NCBI RefSeq assembly: GCF_010499245.1
Contig: NZ_JAAGOW010000001.1
Coordinates: forward strand, 682,001-746,000
Direction of reading: 5' to 3'
Source: Variovorax sp. WS11
GTDB taxonomy: Bacteria; Pseudomonadota; Gammaproteobacteria; Burkholderiales; Burkholderiaceae_C
Length of the DNA: 64,000 nucleotides
The notes beneath the pieces are model-generated. The model was not told the origin of the DNA. It searched no databases and saw only the letters and a program-made list of their open reading frames with translations. Of this stretch, positions 19,876 to 33,860 are shown in pieces. Numbering within the stretch: position 1 is the first letter of the stretch; each line of letters starts with the position of its first letter. The translations under genes were made by a program, and so were the position numbers.

Positions 19876-21072
19876 ATGTCAATGTTCACCGCCGTCGAGA
19901 TGGCGCCGCGCGACCCGATCCTGGGCCTCAACGAGCAATTCGCCGCCGACAGCAATCCCAACAAGGTCAACCTCGGCGTCGGCGTCTACTACGACGACAA
20001 CGGCAAGCTCCCCCTGCTGCGCTGCGTGCAGGCGGTCGAGGAGGACATGATCAAGGCGCCCAAGGCGCGCGGCTACCTCCCCATCGACGGCATCGCCGCC
20101 TACGACGAAGCGGTGAAGGGCCTGGTCTTCGGCACCGGCAGCGAGCCCGTGAAGTCCGGCCGCGTCGCCACCATCCAGGGCATCGGCGGCACCGGCGGCC
20201 TCAAGGTCGGCGCGGACTTCCTCAAGAAGCTCGATCCGAACGCCAAGGTGCTGATCAGCAACCCGAGCTGGGAAAACCACCGCGCCCTGTTCACCAACGC
20301 CGGCTTCGTCGTCGAGGAGTACCCCTACTACGACGCCGCCAAGCGCGGCATCGACTTCGACGGCATGCTGAGCGCGCTGAACGCCGCCTCCGCCGGCACC
20401 GTCGTCGTGCTGCACGCCTGCTGCCACAACCCCACCGGCTACGACATCCGCGCCGACCAGTGGGACCAGGTGGTCGCCGCCGTCAAGGAGAAGAAGCTGG
20501 TCGCCTTCCTCGACATGGCCTACCAGGGCTTCGGCTACGGCATCCAGGAAGACGGCGCCGCCATCGGCAAGTTCGTCGCCGCCGGCCTGAGCTTTTTCGT
20601 TTCGACCTCCTTCTCCAAGAGCTTCAGCCTGTACGGCGAACGCGTCGGCGCCCTCTCGGTGCTGTGCGAGGACAAGGAGGAGGCCGGCCGCGTGCTGAGC
20701 CAGCTCAAGATCGCGATCCGCACCAACTACAGCAACCCACCCACGCACGGCGGCGCCGTGGTCGCGACCGTTCTGGGCACGCCCGAGCTTCGCACGCTGT
20801 GGGAAAAGGAACTCGGCGAGATGCGCGACCGCATCAAGCTGATGCGCCACAAGCTGGTCGACGGCCTGGCGGCCGCCGGCGTGAAGCAGGACATGCACTT
20901 CATCACCGACCAGATCGGCATGTTCAGCTATTCCGGCCTGAGCAAGGACCAGATGGTGCGCCTGCGCCAGGAGTTCGGCGTTTACGGCACCGACACCGGC
21001 CGCATGTGCGTGGCCGCCCTCAACAGCAAGAACATCGACTACGTCTGCCAGAGCATCGCGAAGGTGCTCTGA
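19876..21072 (+). CDS. Class I aspartate/aromatic amino acid aminotransferase
   Basis: A 398-residue fold-type I PLP aminotransferase of the AspC/TyrB family, which exchanges amino groups between aspartate or aromatic amino acids and 2-oxoglutarate. Motifs: NLGVGVYYDDNGKLPLL near the start, the GIGGTGGLKVGADFL cofactor region, HACCHNPTGYD, the PLP Lys in STSFSKSFSLYGERVGAL and the C-terminal FGVYGTDTGRMCVAALN with the substrate-binding Arg. The sequence cannot separate AspC from TyrB specificity. It is divergent from uvrB; the start follows a CTTTTCTCC region without a strong Shine-Dalgarno. Confidence 0.93.
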   Translation: MSMFTAVEMAPRDPILGLNEQFAADSNPNKVNLGVGVYYDDNGKLPLLRCVQAVEEDMIKAPKARGYLPIDGIAAYDEAVKGLVFGTGSEPVKSGRVATIQGIGGTGGLKVGADFLKKLDPNAKVLISNPSWENHRALFTNAGFVVEEYPYYDAAKRGIDFDGMLSALNAASAGTVVVLHACCHNPTGYDIRADQWDQVVAAVKEKKLVAFLDMAYQGFGYGIQEDGAAIGKFVAAGLSFFVSTSFSKSFSLYGERVGALSVLCEDKEEAGRVLSQLKIAIRTNYSNPPTHGGAVVATVLGTPELRTLWEKELGEMRDRIKLMRHKLVDGLAAAGVKQDMHFITDQIGMFSYSGLSKDQMVRLRQEFGVYGTDTGRMCVAALNSKNIDYVCQSIAKVL

Positions 21073-21178
21073 CAGCTGACTGGCAGGCGGCAACGTTCAT
21101 TCAATTTGAGCGTTTCGCCTACATTCGGCCCGGCGCTGCTGATATATTGCATCGCAACAACACCACCCGCGGAACTCG

Positions 21179-22567
21179 ATGCTTTATCAACTCTACGAAG
21201 CACAGCGCTCCCTCATGGAGCCCTTTGCCGATTTCGCGCAAGCTGCTTCCAAGCTCTATGGCCAGGGCGGCGTCTTCGGCCAAACCCCGTTGGCGCAGCG
21301 CATGGCGGCCGGCTATGACCTGCTCTACCGACTCGGCAAGGACTACGAAAAGCCCGAGTTCGACATCAAGACGGTGAGCGTCGACGACGACGATGTGGTC
21401 ATCCAGGAAGTCGTCGAGATCGACAAGCCTTTCTGCCATCTGCGCCGCTTCAAGCGCTTCACCGACGACCCGCACACCCTGCAGACGCTCAAGGCCCAGC
21501 CCGTGGTGCTGATCGTGGCGCCCCTGTCCGGCCACTACGCCACCCTGCTGCGCGACACCGTGCGCACCATGCTGCAGGACCACAAGGTCTACATCACCGA
21601 CTGGGTCAACGCCCGCCTCGTCCCGCTGTCCGAAGGCGAATTCCGCCTCGACGACTACGCCAATTACATCCAGGAATTCATCCGTCACTTGCAGGCCGAG
21701 TACGGCAACTGCCATGTGATCAGCGTCTGCCAGCCCACCGTGCCGGTGCTGGCGGCGGTGTCGCTGATGGCCAGCCGCGGCGAGAAGGTGCCGCTGTCGC
21801 TGACCATGATGGGCGGCCCCATCGATGCCCGCAGATCGCCCACCGCGGTCAACAACCTGGCGATGAACAAGAGCTACGAGTGGTTCGAGAACAACGTGAT
21901 CTACCGCGTTCCGCAGGGCTTCCCGGGCGTTGGCCGGCGCGTCTACCCGGGCTTCCTGCAGCACACAGGTTTCGTCGCGATGAATCCGGACCGCCATGCG
22001 AGCAGCCACTACGACTATTTCAAGGACCTGATCAAGGGCGACGACGCCAGCGCCGAGGCGCACCGCAAGTTCTATGACGAGTACAACGCCGTGCTCGACA
22101 TGGATGCGGACTACTACCTGGACACCATCCGCACCGTGTTCCAGGACTTCGATCTCGTCAACGGCACCTGGGAAGTGAAGAGCCCCGACGGCACACTGGA
22201 GCTCGTGCGCCCGCAGGACATCCATTCGACCGGCCTGCTCACCGTCGAGGGCGAGCTGGACGACATCTCCGGCGCCGGCCAGACGCGTGCCGCCCACGAG
22301 CTGTGCACCGGCGTCCCGTCGACCCACCAGCGTCACTACGAGGTCAAGGGCGCCGGCCATTACGGCATCTTCAGCGGCCGCCGCTGGCGCGACAAGGTGT
22401 ACCCCGAGGTGAAGGCCTTCATCGCCGCGCACGACACGCCGCAGAAGCGCGCCGGCCGGCCCACCGTGTCGGCGGAGGACACGATCAAGGCCGCAGCCGC
22501 CACCAAGACGACCGCCGTCGCGCGCAAATCAGCGCCGGCGCGCCGCAAGCGCGGCGCCTCGCGCTAG
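21179..22567 (+). CDS. phaZ: Intracellular polyhydroxyalkanoate depolymerase
   Basis: Releases 3-hydroxybutyrate units from storage granules in the cytoplasm. The 462 residues begin MLYQLYEAQRSLMEPF, as in the Ralstonia PhaZa1 group. The lipase-like box reads SVCQPTVP with Cys184 in place of the usual Ser, the known feature of this family. Other family segments are VYITDWVNARLVPL and the C-terminal His region KGAGHYGIFSGRRW. The last 40 residues are Ala/Lys/Arg-rich (KSAPARRKRGASR), a basic tail that may aid granule or nucleoid binding. Pairs functionally with phaB, phaA and phaC near the right end. Confidence 0.93.
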   Translation: MLYQLYEAQRSLMEPFADFAQAASKLYGQGGVFGQTPLAQRMAAGYDLLYRLGKDYEKPEFDIKTVSVDDDDVVIQEVVEIDKPFCHLRRFKRFTDDPHTLQTLKAQPVVLIVAPLSGHYATLLRDTVRTMLQDHKVYITDWVNARLVPLSEGEFRLDDYANYIQEFIRHLQAEYGNCHVISVCQPTVPVLAAVSLMASRGEKVPLSLTMMGGPIDARRSPTAVNNLAMNKSYEWFENNVIYRVPQGFPGVGRRVYPGFLQHTGFVAMNPDRHASSHYDYFKDLIKGDDASAEAHRKFYDEYNAVLDMDADYYLDTIRTVFQDFDLVNGTWEVKSPDGTLELVRPQDIHSTGLLTVEGELDDISGAGQTRAAHELCTGVPSTHQRHYEVKGAGHYGIFSGRRWRDKVYPEVKAFIAAHDTPQKRAGRPTVSAEDTIKAAAATKTTAVARKSAPARRKRGASR

Positions 22568-22582
22568 CGCGAGGGTTCTCCC

Positions 22583-23206
22583 GTGAACGCGCTGGCCGGG
22601 CGCATCCTCGACGCACTGCCGCAAACGCAGTGCACGCGCTGCGGCTATCCCGATTGCGCGGGCTACGCGCAGGCCATCGCCGCCGGTGAGGCCGGCATCC
22701 ACCAATGCCCGCCGGGCGGCGCCGAGGGCGTGGCGCGGCTGTCGCAACTCACCGGTCAAGCGGCGCGGGCGATCGACACGCAGTTCGGCACCGAGGGCCC
22801 GCGTGCGATGGCGGTGATCGACGAGGCCTGGTGCATCGGCTGCACGCTGTGCCTCGATGCCTGCCCGACCGATGCGATCCTGGGCATCCACAAGCGCATG
22901 CACACCGTGATCGAGGCCCACTGCACCGGCTGCGAGCTTTGCATCCCGGTCTGCCCGGTGGACTGCATCTCGCTCGAAGCGGCCACGCCGGGAAAGAGCG
23001 GCTGGCAGGCCTGGTCACAGGCGCAGGCCGACGCGGCGCGCAGCCGCTACGAGGCGCATCGCCGCCGCCACGACAAGGACGAGCCAGCCCCGGCCGAGCC
23101 GCCCGAGGCCGCCGCGCCCGACCGCAAACGCGCTATCGTCGAAGCGGCGCTGGCGCGGGCGCGTGCTGCCGCCGCGTCGCGCAACGATCCCAAGGCACGC
23201 CCATGA
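22583..23206 (+). CDS. rsxB: RsxB/RnfB-like ferredoxin
   Basis: A 207-residue iron-sulfur protein. The N-terminal four-Cys cluster domain reads TQCTRCGYPDCAGYAQA with a further Cys in HQCPPGG. Two bacterial-type ferredoxin sites follow: CIGCTLCLDACP and CTGCELCIPVCP. This matches RsxB/RnfB of the electron transport complex, but it lacks the N-terminal membrane helix of RnfB, and no other rnf/rsx gene is in the window. The tail (residues 140-207) is charged and Ala-rich. It starts 15 bases after phaZ and overlaps the LysE gene by four bases (ATGA). Its actual redox partner is unknown; the name reflects family similarity. Confidence 0.82.
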   Translation: MNALAGRILDALPQTQCTRCGYPDCAGYAQAIAAGEAGIHQCPPGGAEGVARLSQLTGQAARAIDTQFGTEGPRAMAVIDEAWCIGCTLCLDACPTDAILGIHKRMHTVIEAHCTGCELCIPVCPVDCISLEAATPGKSGWQAWSQAQADAARSRYEAHRRRHDKDEPAPAEPPEAAAPDRKRAIVEAALARARAAAASRNDPKARP

Positions 23207-23838
23207 CCCTCGACACCCTGCTGCTCTTCATGATCGCCTCCGTCGCCCTGGCGATCACGCCCGGCCCCACCATGCTGCTGGCCATGTCCAACGGCATCGC
23301 CGGCGGCATGCGCGCCGCAGTCTGGGGCATCGCGGGCGCTTCACTGGGGGCCGCCATCCTGATCGCCGTGGTGGCGCTGGGGCTGGGCTCCCTGCTCGCG
23401 GCCTCGGAAAGGCTCTTCAACGCCATCCGCGTGGCGGGCGTCGCCTACCTGGTCTGGCTCGGGGTCAAGATGTGGCGCAGCCAGCCGGTCGACATCCACG
23501 CGGCACTCGCCGCGTCGCCGGCCGACGTTCGCCGCGTCCGCACCGCTTTCCTGCGCAGCCTGACGGTGGCACTGTCCAACCCGAAGACCCTGCTCTTCTT
23601 CGCGGCCTTCCTGCCACAGTTCGTCACCACCGCGAGCCCGCAGATTCAACAGTACGTGGTGCTGGGCACCATCTTCATCACCATCGACACCTGCGTCATG
23701 CTGGGCTACGCCGCCGCCGGCACGCAGGCCGTGCGCTGGCTGTCGCGGCGCAGCCTGCGCATCGTCAACCGCGGCTGCGCTGCAGGCATGTGGCTTCTGG
23801 CCGCCACCCTGGCCGTCTGGCGCCGCCCCGGCGCCTGA
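23203..23838 (+). CDS. LysE/RhtB-family amino acid exporter
   Basis: A 211-residue membrane protein with about six hydrophobic segments. The family signature AITPGPTMLLAMSNGIAGG is at residues 17-35, followed by GVAYLVWLGVKMWRSQ and the NPKTLLFFAAFLPQFV segment. LysE/RhtB proteins export amino acids or related metabolites across the inner membrane. The ATG overlaps the rsxB stop (ATGA), so translation is coupled although no functional link is obvious. Substrate unknown. Confidence 0.9.
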   Translation: MTLDTLLLFMIASVALAITPGPTMLLAMSNGIAGGMRAAVWGIAGASLGAAILIAVVALGLGSLLAASERLFNAIRVAGVAYLVWLGVKMWRSQPVDIHAALAASPADVRRVRTAFLRSLTVALSNPKTLLFFAAFLPQFVTTASPQIQQYVVLGTIFITIDTCVMLGYAAAGTQAVRWLSRRSLRIVNRGCAAGMWLLAATLAVWRRPGA

Positions 23839-23844
23839 AAGCCC

Positions 23845-24333
23845 TCAGCCCGCGGCCAGCGCCGCGAAGGCCTTCACCACTTCCGGCGGCGCCTGCACCA
23901 GCTCGATCAGCACCCCTTCGCCGGCAATCGGGAACTCCTCGCTGCCCTTGGGATGCAGGAAGCAGATGTCGAAGCCGGCCGCGCCCTTGCGGATGCCGCC
24001 CGGCGCGAAACGCACCCCCTGTGCCGTGAGCCAGCCGACCGCGGCGGGCAGGTCGTCGATCCACAGCCCCACGTGATTGAGCGGCGTGGCATGCACGGCC
24101 GGCTTCTTGTCCGGGTCCAGCGGCTGCATCAGGTCGACCTCGACCTTGAAAGGGCCGCTGCCGATCGCGCAGATGTCCTCGTCGACGTTCTCGCGTTCGC
24201 TGCTGAAGGTGCTGGTCACCTCGAGGCCCAGCATGTCGACCCACAGCTTGCGAAGCCGGGTCTTGTCCGGCCCGCCGATCGCGATCTGCTGGATGCCGAG
24301 CACCTTGAAGGGACGCTGTTGCGGCGTGTTCAT
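23845..24333 (-). CDS. VOC-family protein, probable methylmalonyl-CoA epimerase
   Basis: A 162-residue glyoxalase/VOC-fold protein. It is the last gene of the propionyl-CoA operon (mcm, meaB, pccB, pccA), where an epimerase converting (S)- to (R)-methylmalonyl-CoA is expected. Two metal ligands are recognisable: His in LNHVGLWID and Glu in VLIELVQAP. The first ligand position, usually His (DHIGIAV pattern), reads IQQIAIGG with Gln. The ATG at 24333 has an AAGGAG ribosome site; the longer frame starting seven codons earlier overlaps it. Assignment rests mainly on position plus fold; another VOC enzyme is possible. Confidence 0.72.
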   Translation of the reverse strand: MNTPQQRPFKVLGIQQIAIGGPDKTRLRKLWVDMLGLEVTSTFSSERENVDEDICAIGSGPFKVEVDLMQPLDPDKKPAVHATPLNHVGLWIDDLPAAVGWLTAQGVRFAPGGIRKGAAGFDICFLHPKGSEEFPIAGEGVLIELVQAPPEVVKAFAALAAG

Positions 24334-24346
24334 GCGGCGGTCTCCT

Positions 24347-26395
<2,049 letters not shown>

Positions 26396-26412
26396 GTTGT
26401 CGACTCCCGTCC

Positions 26413-27945
<1,533 letters not shown>

Positions 27946-27987
27946 GGGTCCTGTTCCGGAAGTGATGTGAGTGTGTTCTTCGGAGCG

Positions 27988-29031
27988 CTAGGCCTGTCCG
28001 GCCTGCGCGGAGAGCAGATTGCGCGCCGCCGTCGAAGCCGGCAGCGTACCGGCCGCGACCTGGGCCAGGGCCTGCGGCAGCAACTCGCGCACCTTCGGAT
28101 GGTGGCGGAAGGCGTGCTTGAGGCCCGCGTCGATGCGTTCCCACATCCACGCGAGCGCCTGTTTCTCCCGGCGCGCGCCGAGCTTGCCGTTCGCGGTCTG
28201 CACGGTCTTGAATTGCTTCACGGCCTCCCAGAAGGCGTCGACGCCAGTGCCCTGGAGGGCGCTGGATTGCATCACCCTGGGCTGCCATTGGTGGTGCACC
28301 GCTTCTGCGCCGTGCACCGCATGCGCATGCGCCGGATTGCCATGGTGGCCAAAGAGCCGCAGCGCCGAGGTGATCTGGGCCTGCGCGCGCGTCGCCGCGT
28401 CGGGGTCGATGTCGGCCTTGTTGATGACCACCAGATCGGCCAGCTCCATCACGCCCTTCTTGATCGCCTGCAGGTCGTCGCCCGCATTGGGCAACTGCAG
28501 CAGCACGAACATGTCGGTCATGCCCGAGACCGCGGTCTCGCTCTGACCCACGCCCACCGTCTCGACAATCACGATGTCGTAGCCGGCGGCCTCGCACACC
28601 AGCATGGCCTCGCGCGTCTTCTCGGCCACGCCGCCCAGCGTGCCGCGCGAGGGGCTCGGGCGGATGTAGGCACGCTCGTGGACCGAGAGCTTTTCCATGC
28701 GCGTCTTGTCGCCGAGGATGGAGCCCCCGGAGACCGTCGACGAAGGGTCGATGGTGAGCACCGCCACGCGATGGCCGCGATCGATCAGGTACAGGCCCAG
28801 CGTCTCGATGAAGGTGGACTTGCCGACGCCGGGCACGCCCGAGATGCCGAGGCGAAACGATTTGCCGGTATGCGGCAGCAGTGCCGTCAGGAGCTCGTCG
28901 GCCTGTGCGCGGTGGTCGGCCCTGGTGGATTCGAGCAGCGTGATGGCCTTGGCGATGGCGCGGCGCTGCCGCGGACCCTCGGCCTCGGCCAGCGCTTCGG
29001 CCGTCACCACGCTTCGAGCCGCAACAGGCAT
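27988..29031 (-). CDS. meaB: Methylmalonyl-CoA mutase-associated GTPase MeaB
   Basis: A G3E-family GTPase that protects methylmalonyl-CoA mutase and gates its B12 cofactor. The 347 residues contain the P-loop [12 protein letters not shown], switch region [20 protein letters not shown], the ETVGVGQSE motif and the base-recognition NKAD. It is immediately downstream of the mutase. An in-frame TTG at 29037 would overlap the mutase stop by four bases; I use the ATG at 29031, two bases after that stop. Neither start has a clear ribosome site, suggesting coupling to mutase translation. Confidence 0.93.
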   Translation of the reverse strand: MPVAARSVVTAEALAEAEGPRQRRAIAKAITLLESTRADHRAQADELLTALLPHTGKSFRLGISGVPGVGKSTFIETLGLYLIDRGHRVAVLTIDPSSTVSGGSILGDKTRMEKLSVHERAYIRPSPSRGTLGGVAEKTREAMLVCEAAGYDIVIVETVGVGQSETAVSGMTDMFVLLQLPNAGDDLQAIKKGVMELADLVVINKADIDPDAATRAQAQITSALRLFGHHGNPAHAHAVHGAEAVHHQWQPRVMQSSALQGTGVDAFWEAVKQFKTVQTANGKLGARREKQALAWMWERIDAGLKHAFRHHPKVRELLPQALAQVAAGTLPASTAARNLLSAQAGQA

Positions 29032-29033
29032 GT

Positions 29034-31196
<2,163 letters not shown>

Positions 31197-31312
31197 GGCG
31201 CCGGCTTTTGCGAGTGGAGGGAGTGTCCGCGCAGGCGCGTCACAGTTCAATGCGAGTCTAACCCATCCGTAATTATTAATTCAAATACTTTGGGTTGAGG
31301 TACATTTCGGGC
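31197..31312. promoter_or_regulatory. Divergent control region between the mutase operon and GntR regulator
   Basis: 116 bases with an A+T-rich core at about 31262-31292, distinct from the GC-rich surroundings. On the minus strand TTGAAT is followed 18 bases later by TAGACT, a weak sigma70-like pair that would start the mutase transcript roughly 45 bases before its ATG. The regulator's operator probably lies in the A+T core, but no clean GntR palindrome stands out. Confidence 0.45.
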
Positions 31313-31960
31313 ATGTCCGCCCTCACCCTCACCCCGCGCGCCCTCTACGAAGAGGTGGCGGAGCTGCTGCGCCAGCGCATCTTCAACCGCGAGCTCGAGC
31401 CCGGCAGCTGGATCGACGAGCTCAAGCTGGCGGAGGAATACGGCATCAGCCGCACGCCGCTGCGCGAGGCGCTCAAGGTGCTGGCGGCCGAGGGCCTGGT
31501 CACGATGAAGGTGCGGCGCGGCGCCTACGTGACCGAGGTGTCCGAGAAGGACCTGGCGGACGTCTACCACCTGCTGAGCCTGCTTGAGAGCGACGCGGTC
31601 GGCGTCGTGGCCGAACGGGCCTCCGACGCGCAGCGGGCCGAGCTCGAAGCCCTGCACGCCGAGCTCGAAGCCGCCGCTGCGCCGGGCAAGGTGGATCGCT
31701 CCCATTTCTTCGCCATCAATGAGCGCTTCCACATGCGCATCCTGGCGATGGCCGACAACCGCTGGCGCGACCAGATGGTGGCCGACCTGCGCAAGGTGAT
31801 GAAGCTCAACCGGCACAACTCGCTGCTCAAGGCCGGCCGCATCGCCGAGTCGCTCGCGGAGCACCGCGCAATCATGGCCGCAATCAAGGCGCGCGACGGA
31901 GCCGGTGCCATGGCGCGCATGCAGGAGCACTTCCGCAGCGGCCTCGAGGCAGCGAACTGA
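31313..31960 (+). CDS. GntR-family transcriptional regulator, FadR/FCD type
   Basis: A 215-residue regulator. The winged helix covers residues 8-75 (LYEEVAELLRQRIF, EEYGISRTPLREALKVL, EGLVTMKVRRGAYVTEV) and the all-helical FCD ligand domain follows, with metal-type residues in HFFAINERFHMRIL and the C-terminal HRAIMAAI. FCD regulators usually bind organic acids. It is divergent from the methylmalonyl-CoA mutase operon and probably controls it, perhaps in response to a propionate-pathway metabolite. The ATG at 31313 is used; a TTG six codons upstream is less likely. Confidence 0.9.
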   Translation: MSALTLTPRALYEEVAELLRQRIFNRELEPGSWIDELKLAEEYGISRTPLREALKVLAAEGLVTMKVRRGAYVTEVSEKDLADVYHLLSLLESDAVGVVAERASDAQRAELEALHAELEAAAAPGKVDRSHFFAINERFHMRILAMADNRWRDQMVADLRKVMKLNRHNSLLKAGRIAESLAEHRAIMAAIKARDGAGAMARMQEHFRSGLEAAN

Positions 31961-31966
31961 TTCCGC

Positions 31967-32761
31967 TCAGTCGGCGGGCGATGCCATGCCGATGTCGGCA
32001 TTGATCTGCTGCACGGTCTCCAGCAGCTTCGGCGCGACGCGCGCCACCATCGTCTCGCGCGGCAGCAGGTAGGCCGGCCCGCCGCAGCTGCAGGCATAGC
32101 GCTCGCCGCGCGGCCCGCGCAGCGAGAAGCCCAGCGCATGGATGTGCGGGTGCCATTCGCCGAAGGAACTGCAGTAGCCCAGGCGCGCATGCTCCTCGAG
32201 GCCGGCCATGACGCGCGGCTCCAGCGTGGCCCAGTTCTCGCCGCTGGCCAGGCGGATCTGTTCCAGCAACTCGGCCTGCTCGATTGACGGCAGCGCCGCG
32301 AGGTACGCCCGCCCGGCGGCCGAGGTGGCGATGGTCATGCGCGAACCCACGTCGATGCGCGAACTGATCATGGCCGTGCGCGGACGCATCGAATCGATGA
32401 TCAGCATGTCCAGTTCGTCGCGCACGCCCATGTGGACGCTCGCGCCGGCGAACTCGGCCAGCGCCAGCAGGTGCGGCCGGGCGACGCCACGCAGGTCGAA
32501 GTGCCGCAGGTAGCGGTTGCTCATGTCCAGCAGCGCCGGCCCGAGGCTGAAGCGCTCGCTGTCGGGCGCCTGGCGCAGGTAGCCGCTGGCGACCAGCGTC
32601 GCGGCCAAGCGCGAGACGGTCGGCTTCGGAATGCCGGTGGCGTCGGCCAGCTCGCGGTTGCTCAACGGGCCGGCTGCATCGCCCACCGCCTTCAGCACCG
32701 CGAGGCCGCGCGCCAGCGCGCTGACTTCGGATCCCGCCCCTTGCTCAGCCATGGAACTCAT
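31967..32761 (-). CDS. IclR-family transcriptional regulator
   Basis: A 264-residue regulator with an N-terminal winged helix (ALARGLAVLKAVGDAAGPLS, TGIPKPTVSRLAATLVASGY) and an IclR effector domain (IATSAAGRAYLAALP, ARLGYCSSFGEWHPHIHALG, RGPRGERYACSCGGPAYLL). Many IclR proteins sense aromatic or organic acids. It is divergent from a Bug-type binding protein and a TauD-like dioxygenase; the 91-base gap carries two near-identical 14-base boxes, so it likely controls that pair and itself. An in-frame ATG three codons later (32752) is an alternative start; neither has a clear ribosome site. Confidence 0.9.
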   Translation of the reverse strand: MSSMAEQGAGSEVSALARGLAVLKAVGDAAGPLSNRELADATGIPKPTVSRLAATLVASGYLRQAPDSERFSLGPALLDMSNRYLRHFDLRGVARPHLLALAEFAGASVHMGVRDELDMLIIDSMRPRTAMISSRIDVGSRMTIATSAAGRAYLAALPSIEQAELLEQIRLASGENWATLEPRVMAGLEEHARLGYCSSFGEWHPHIHALGFSLRGPRGERYACSCGGPAYLLPRETMVARVAPKLLETVQQINADIGMASPAD

Positions 32762-32770
32762 AATTTTTAA

Positions 32771-32837
32771 AAACGATGTTTCATATTTTCGTTGACTTGC
32801 TCATTGTGATCTATATTATTTCGAAACGATGTTCCAT
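32771..32837 (+). promoter_or_regulatory. Sigma70-like promoter flanked by two direct operator-like boxes
   Basis: Box 1 AAACGATGTTTCAT at 32771-32784 and box 2 AAACGATGTTCCAT at 32824-32837 differ at one base and start 53 bases apart, close to five DNA turns. Between them lies TTGACT (32792-32797), a 16-base spacer and TATTAT (32814-32819), a good sigma70-type promoter for the rightward Bug-dioxygenase genes. Box 2 would cover the transcription start. The natural reader is the IclR regulator encoded leftwards. Confidence 0.7.
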
Positions 32838-32852
32838 TAACAAGCACACGCG

Positions 32853-33842
32853 ATGAGACAAACCCCTTCCGCGACCCGCCGCCAGGTTCTGCTGGCCGGC
32901 GCCATGATCACCGCCGCCGGCCTGGGCGTGAGCTTCGAGGCTACGGCCCAAGACTTCCCCAAGGGCCCGGTCAAGATCATCATTCCCTTCGCCCCCGGCG
33001 GGCCGACCGACACGGTCGGCCGCCTCATCGCGATGAAGCTCCAGGAGATCTGGGGCCAGCCGGTGATCGTCGACTACAAGCCAGGCGCCGGCACCGCCAT
33101 CGGCGTGGACTTCGTTGCCAAGGCGCCGCCGGACGGCCTGACCTTCGGCATGGTGAACTCCTCTTTTGCCGTCAATCCTTCGCTGCGCAAGAGCCTGCCC
33201 TACGACACGGTGAAGGACCTCGCCCCCATCACGCAGATCGCGAACCTGCAGCTGGCGATGGTCGCTCGGCCCGACGCGCCCTTCAACACCGTGCCGGAAC
33301 TGATCGCCTACGCCAAGAAGAACCCGGGCAAGCTCACCTACGGCACGCCGGGCGCCGGCAGCACCACGCACCTGGGCGCCGAGCTGCTGAAGCGGGAGGC
33401 CGGTTTCGACATGCTGCATTCGCCCTTCAAGGGCAGCGCGCCGGCGCACACCGAGTTGATGGGCGGACGCATCGACATCGTGGTCGACCCCTTCCTGTCG
33501 GTGCTCCCGTACGTGAAGGCCGGCCGCATGAAGATGATCGCCACGCTCGGCGACAAGCGGGTGCCCGGCTACGACTACCCGACGCTGGCCGAGACCCTGC
33601 CCGGCTTCAGCGTCAACGCGCTGCTGGGATTCGTCGCGCCGCACGGCACGCCCAAGGCCATCGTCCAGAAGATCCAGGCCGACACGGAGAAGGTGCTGCG
33701 CACGCCCGAGATCCGCAAGCGCATCGAGGAGCAAGGCATGGAGGTGGTCGCCTCCCGGCCCGAGCAGTTCGAGGCCTTCGTGCAAGCCGAGATGAAACGC
33801 TGGGCCCGCGTGATCAACGAAGCCGGCATCCAGGCCGAATAA
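32853..33842 (+). CDS. Bug-family tripartite tricarboxylate transporter substrate-binding protein
   Basis: A 329-residue periplasmic binding protein (TctC/Bug family). The N-terminus MRQTPSATRRQVLLAGAMI carries a twin-arginine-like pattern and a hydrophobic stretch ending ATAQ, so Tat or Sec export is likely. Family hallmarks: PVKIIIPFAPGGPTDTVGR, YKPGAGTAIGVDFVAKAPPDG, APITQIANLQLAMVARPD and TYGTPGAGSTTHLGAELL. Bug proteins bind carboxylates and other small organics. No TctA/TctB membrane genes are next to it, so it is an orphan like most Bug proteins of this group. It is probably co-transcribed with the dioxygenase 18 bases downstream. Confidence 0.9.
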   Translation: MRQTPSATRRQVLLAGAMITAAGLGVSFEATAQDFPKGPVKIIIPFAPGGPTDTVGRLIAMKLQEIWGQPVIVDYKPGAGTAIGVDFVAKAPPDGLTFGMVNSSFAVNPSLRKSLPYDTVKDLAPITQIANLQLAMVARPDAPFNTVPELIAYAKKNPGKLTYGTPGAGSTTHLGAELLKREAGFDMLHSPFKGSAPAHTELMGGRIDIVVDPFLSVLPYVKAGRMKMIATLGDKRVPGYDYPTLAETLPGFSVNALLGFVAPHGTPKAIVQKIQADTEKVLRTPEIRKRIEEQGMEVVASRPEQFEAFVQAEMKRWARVINEAGIQAE

Positions 33843-33860
33843 ACCTTTCCCGAGACTCTC

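Noticed and set aside
21106-21148. Promoter for phaZ built from TTGAGC and TATATT
   Set aside because: The two elements are 31 bases apart, too far for a sigma70 promoter; TATATT alone is not enough.
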